A program made the translations under genes and the position numbers. From positions 1-27,829 of the forward strand of contig DIYR01000088.1 in the NCBI GenBank assembly GCA_002429085.1: a stretch of DNA of 27,829 nucleotides, read 5' to 3'. The stretch comes from Flavobacteriales bacterium UBA6049 (GTDB lineage: Bacteria; Bacteroidota; Bacteroidia; Flavobacteriales_G; Salibacteraceae). This document shows positions 25,896 through 27,829 of this stretch, in pieces (the stretch's first letter is position 1; each line of letters opens with the position of its first letter). The notes beneath the pieces are model-generated. The model had not been told where the DNA came from and made no database searches. It saw only the letters and a list, made by a program, of their open reading frames with translations.

Positions 25896-26072
25896 CTACT
25901 TGCTCTTCAGCAATTTTCTGCCGGCTACAACAGCACCAACAGCGCCTAACAGAGCAATTCCAGCATCAATTGGAGTTGCGTTATTAGATCCAGGAGGTGG
26001 CGGAGGAGCTGCCATCAACGATATACCTGTTGCCATTAAAACAACGAATACTAAAAATACTTTCCGGTTCAT
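25896..26072 (-). CDS. PID-CTERM-like small exported protein
   Basis: A 58-residue ORF (ATG at 26072, TAG at 25896). It has a hydrophobic N-terminal signal (MNRKVFLVFVVLMATGISLMAA), a short PPPPPGSNN linker, then TPIDAGIALLGAVGAVVAG, a second hydrophobic stretch, and a basic tail RKLLKSK. This layout matches the Bacteroidota PID-CTERM protein-sorting domain: Pro-rich, P-I-D, hydrophobic segment, and Arg/Lys cluster. Here almost the whole mature protein is that domain. The processing enzyme, if any, is not known to me. It is convergent with the redoxin gene. Its ATG lies inside a possible CCGGTT/AACCGG hairpin (26065-26102), so its leader may be structured. Confidence 0.75.
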   Translation of the reverse strand: MNRKVFLVFVVLMATGISLMAAPPPPPGSNNATPIDAGIALLGAVGAVVAGRKLLKSK

Positions 26073-26132
26073 ATCGATAGGGTTTAAATCGTAATCAAAC
26101 CGGGTATAAGGTTTTTAAGGAACCTAAAAGAA

Positions 26133-26186
26133 GTATTTGAAGAAAGGTGCCACAATAGTACAATGATTCTGTAATACTTCAAATAC
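26133..26186. repeat. 10-bp inverted repeat upstream of purD and PID-CTERM
   Basis: GTATTTGAAG (26133-26142) and CTTCAAATAC (26177-26186) are exact reverse complements with 34 nt between them, in the 220-bp gap between the PID-CTERM gene and purD. No ORF lies in the gap, and the spacer makes it a possible operator pair rather than a terminator. Confidence 0.4.
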
Positions 26187-26292
26187 CTTGAATGTTAAAT
26201 ATAAGTAATACATACTCACAATATGATATCATTACATTGTTCCAACCAGTCTGTATGAATAGTTTTTCTTTGCCCAACAAAATTGGTAAAGT

Positions 26293-27564
26293 ATGAAAGC
26301 ATTGGTTTTGGGGTCAGGGGGTAGAGAACACGCTATTGCTTATAAATTGGGACAAAGTAGTATTGTTTCTGAGGTATACGTAGCTCCTGGTAATGCAGGT
26401 ACCCAAGCGTTAGCAACGAACGTAAATCTGTCACCAAATAACTTTGACCAGATAGGAAATTGGTCAATTGAAAATAACATAAAGTTAATAGTTGTGGGTC
26501 CAGAAGATCCATTAGTAAATGGTGTGGTAGATCACTTTAGATCTTCAGATGCTTTAAAGCATATTCATATTGTGGGGCCAGATCAACAAGCTGCACAATT
26601 AGAGGGGTCAAAGGATTTTGCTAAATCATTTATGCAGAAATACGATATTCCAACCGCAGCATTCCAAACCTTTACTAAGTCTAACATAGAAGAAGGGTAT
26701 AAGTTTTTAGAAAAGTTATCAGCTCCATATGTATTGAAAGCTGATGGATTAGCAGCTGGAAAAGGAGTTCTTATTATCAACTCTTTAGAAGAAGCAAAAG
26801 CATCTTTAAAAGAAATGCTTTTGGATGCTAAATTCGGTGAAGCTAGTTCTCAAGTTGTCATTGAAGAATTTTTGTCTGGAATTGAACTCTCTGTTTTTGT
26901 GTTGACCGATGGAGAATCGTACCATATTCTCCCAGAAGCTAAAGATTATAAGAGAATAGGAGAAGGAGACACAGGTTTAAATACTGGAGGTATGGGAGCC
27001 GTTTCACCAGTTCCATTTGCTCAAGGAGAGTTTCTTCAAAAAGTTGAAGATCGCATCGTAAAACCAACAATTGCTGGATTCAAAGAAGAAGGAATGGATT
27101 ACAGAGGTTTTGTGTTTATTGGATTAATGAATGTAAACGGTGATCCATATGTAATTGAATACAACGTTAGAATGGGAGATCCTGAAACAGAAGTTGTTCT
27201 TCCAAGAATTGAATCTGATTTTGGTGAAATGATGTTGGCTACTGCTCAGAAAAACCTAGATGCAACTTCAGTTTCTATTTCTTCTCAATTTGCTACAACA
27301 GTAGTTCTAGTATCTGGGGGTTATCCAGAGGCATACGAGAAAGGAAAGGTGATTTCGGGCTTGAGCGAGGCGAATAATTCTCTTGTTTTTCACGCTGGGA
27401 CAAAGCAACAAGGTGATGATGTTGTTACTAGCGGAGGTAGAGTTTTGGCTGTTACGTCAATGGATGATACTAAACAAGGGGCGCTTAATAAAAGCTTCGC
27501 TTTAGCTGAAAGTATCTTGTTTGATAAAAAATACTTCAGAAGAGATATTGGCTCGGATGTTTAA
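26293..27564 (+). CDS. purD: Phosphoribosylamine-glycine ligase
   Basis: ATP-dependent joining of 5-phosphoribosylamine and glycine to GAR, the second step of de novo purine synthesis; an ATP-grasp enzyme. The 423 residues have the usual size. Seen are VLGSGGREHAIAYKL, GPEDPLVNGV, VLKADGLAAGKGVLI (ATP-grasp), NTGGMGAVSPVP, and YNVRMGDPETEVVLPRIESD near the metal site. The start is ATG with only a poor SD-like sequence, usual in this genome. The 220 bp upstream hold the inverted repeat described above and no gene. A strong terminator follows. Confidence 0.97.
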   Translation: MKALVLGSGGREHAIAYKLGQSSIVSEVYVAPGNAGTQALATNVNLSPNNFDQIGNWSIENNIKLIVVGPEDPLVNGVVDHFRSSDALKHIHIVGPDQQAAQLEGSKDFAKSFMQKYDIPTAAFQTFTKSNIEEGYKFLEKLSAPYVLKADGLAAGKGVLIINSLEEAKASLKEMLLDAKFGEASSQVVIEEFLSGIELSVFVLTDGESYHILPEAKDYKRIGEGDTGLNTGGMGAVSPVPFAQGEFLQKVEDRIVKPTIAGFKEEGMDYRGFVFIGLMNVNGDPYVIEYNVRMGDPETEVVLPRIESDFGEMMLATAQKNLDATSVSISSQFATTVVLVSGGYPEAYEKGKVISGLSEANNSLVFHAGTKQQGDDVVTSGGRVLAVTSMDDTKQGALNKSFALAESILFDKKYFRRDIGSDV

Positions 27565-27576
27565 ATGACATGATGC

Positions 27577-27612
27577 AAAAAAAAGCCGTTTGGAGATCCA
27601 AACGGCTTTTTT
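27577..27612. terminator. Bidirectional terminator after purD
   Basis: A-run, GCCGTTTGGA, two central bases, TCCAAACGGC and T-run, a strong near-perfect palindrome flanked by A and T on either side. It lies between the purD stop and the stop of the convergent small membrane protein gene and can serve both. Confidence 0.93.
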
Positions 27613-27634
27613 ACTTAATTATGAAAGACTGGTC

Positions 27635-27823
27635 TTATTTAAACCCACCAGTTCGTTCTGCTTCTTTGTTCAGTCCTATTTGTTTAACAACCCATCCAAC
27701 TAGGATGAAAGCTATAGCTCCAATAAAAAGCCAGTTTACGTAGTCGTTTCCAACTTTTAATAAATCGAATGAAGCAAACACTGCATCACCTATTCCGTAA
27801 ACTAAATCATTCCACCAAGACAT
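27635..27823 (-). CDS. Small membrane protein (DUF6341-like)
   Basis: A 62-residue protein with an amphipathic N-terminal region (MSWWNDLVYGIGDAVFASFDLLK), one transmembrane helix at about 31-50 (LFIGAIAFILVGWVVKQIGL) and a polar tail ending in ERTGGFK. The conserved opening and size match the short DUF6341 proteins found near purD in Flavobacteriales; this is recall of context, not a search result. The ATG is 6 bp from the right edge, so the gene is complete but its upstream context is not visible. The function is unknown. Confidence 0.6.
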   Translation of the reverse strand: MSWWNDLVYGIGDAVFASFDLLKVGNDYVNWLFIGAIAFILVGWVVKQIGLNKEAERTGGFK

Positions 27824-27829
27824 AATTTT

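Noticed and set aside
25888..26094. Plus-strand 68-residue open frame between the redoxin gene and purD.
   Set aside because: It is antisense to the PID-CTERM gene. The minus strand has a signal peptide and a recognisable motif, and the plus reading is a Pro/Gly-rich shadow.

Overview
The window looks like chromosomal DNA from a member of the Bacteroidota, most likely a marine Flavobacteriales-type organism (Cryomorphaceae/Crocinitomicaceae-like). The reasons are low GC, type IX secretion (T9SS) C-terminal sorting domains of both type B (CHU_C-like) and type A, a PID-CTERM-like mini-protein, short-leader genes with TAnnTTTG promoter boxes and almost no Shine-Dalgarno sequences, and a Bacteroidota-style TPR histidine kinase. 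The family assignment is inference. Coding density is high and no gap exceeds 300 bp. I saw no tRNA, rRNA, CRISPR array, insertion sequence or phage gene.

Layout. (1) 1-2733, plus strand: a UbiA-type prenyltransferase, possibly cut by the left edge, followed 2 bp later by dxs (isoprenoid precursor synthesis). (2) 2695-10530, minus strand: reading in transcription direction, pdxA, then a YceD/DUF177 protein, rpmF, plsX, fabH, accB and accC. This is a classic lipid/ribosome housekeeping cluster and it ends in a hairpin terminator. It is followed by a GT-C glycosyltransferase and a SLOG-type nucleotide-binding protein whose 3' end overlaps dxs. (3) 10686-15864, plus strand: a large secreted fibronectin-III protein with a type B T9SS signal, then ribE (1 bp overlap) and lepA. 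(4) 15945-18419, plus strand: an ECF sigma factor, a membrane anti-sigma-like protein and a secreted outer-membrane barrel protein. (5) 18473-20476, minus strand: a PNGase F-like secreted amidase with a type A T9SS signal. (6) 20645-25794, plus strand: an acyl-CoA carboxylase carboxyltransferase, a TPR histidine kinase/NarL response regulator pair and a secreted thioredoxin-fold protein. (7) 25896-27829: a 58-residue PID-CTERM protein (minus), purD (plus) and a small membrane protein (minus).

Most noteworthy: two near-identical ECF-type promoters (TGTAAC, 17 bp, CGTC) lie in front of the sigma gene and in front of the barrel gene. A third, slightly divergent copy (TGCAAC, 16 bp, CGTC) lies about 9 kb away in front of the secreted redoxin gene. 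This predicts an autoregulated envelope or redox stress regulon, part of which is readable within this window. Other points are a probable catalytic glutamate replacement in the PNGase F homologue, a 39 bp convergent coding overlap of dxs with its neighbour, a promoter-like box next to a terminator, and the unannotated PID-CTERM gene.
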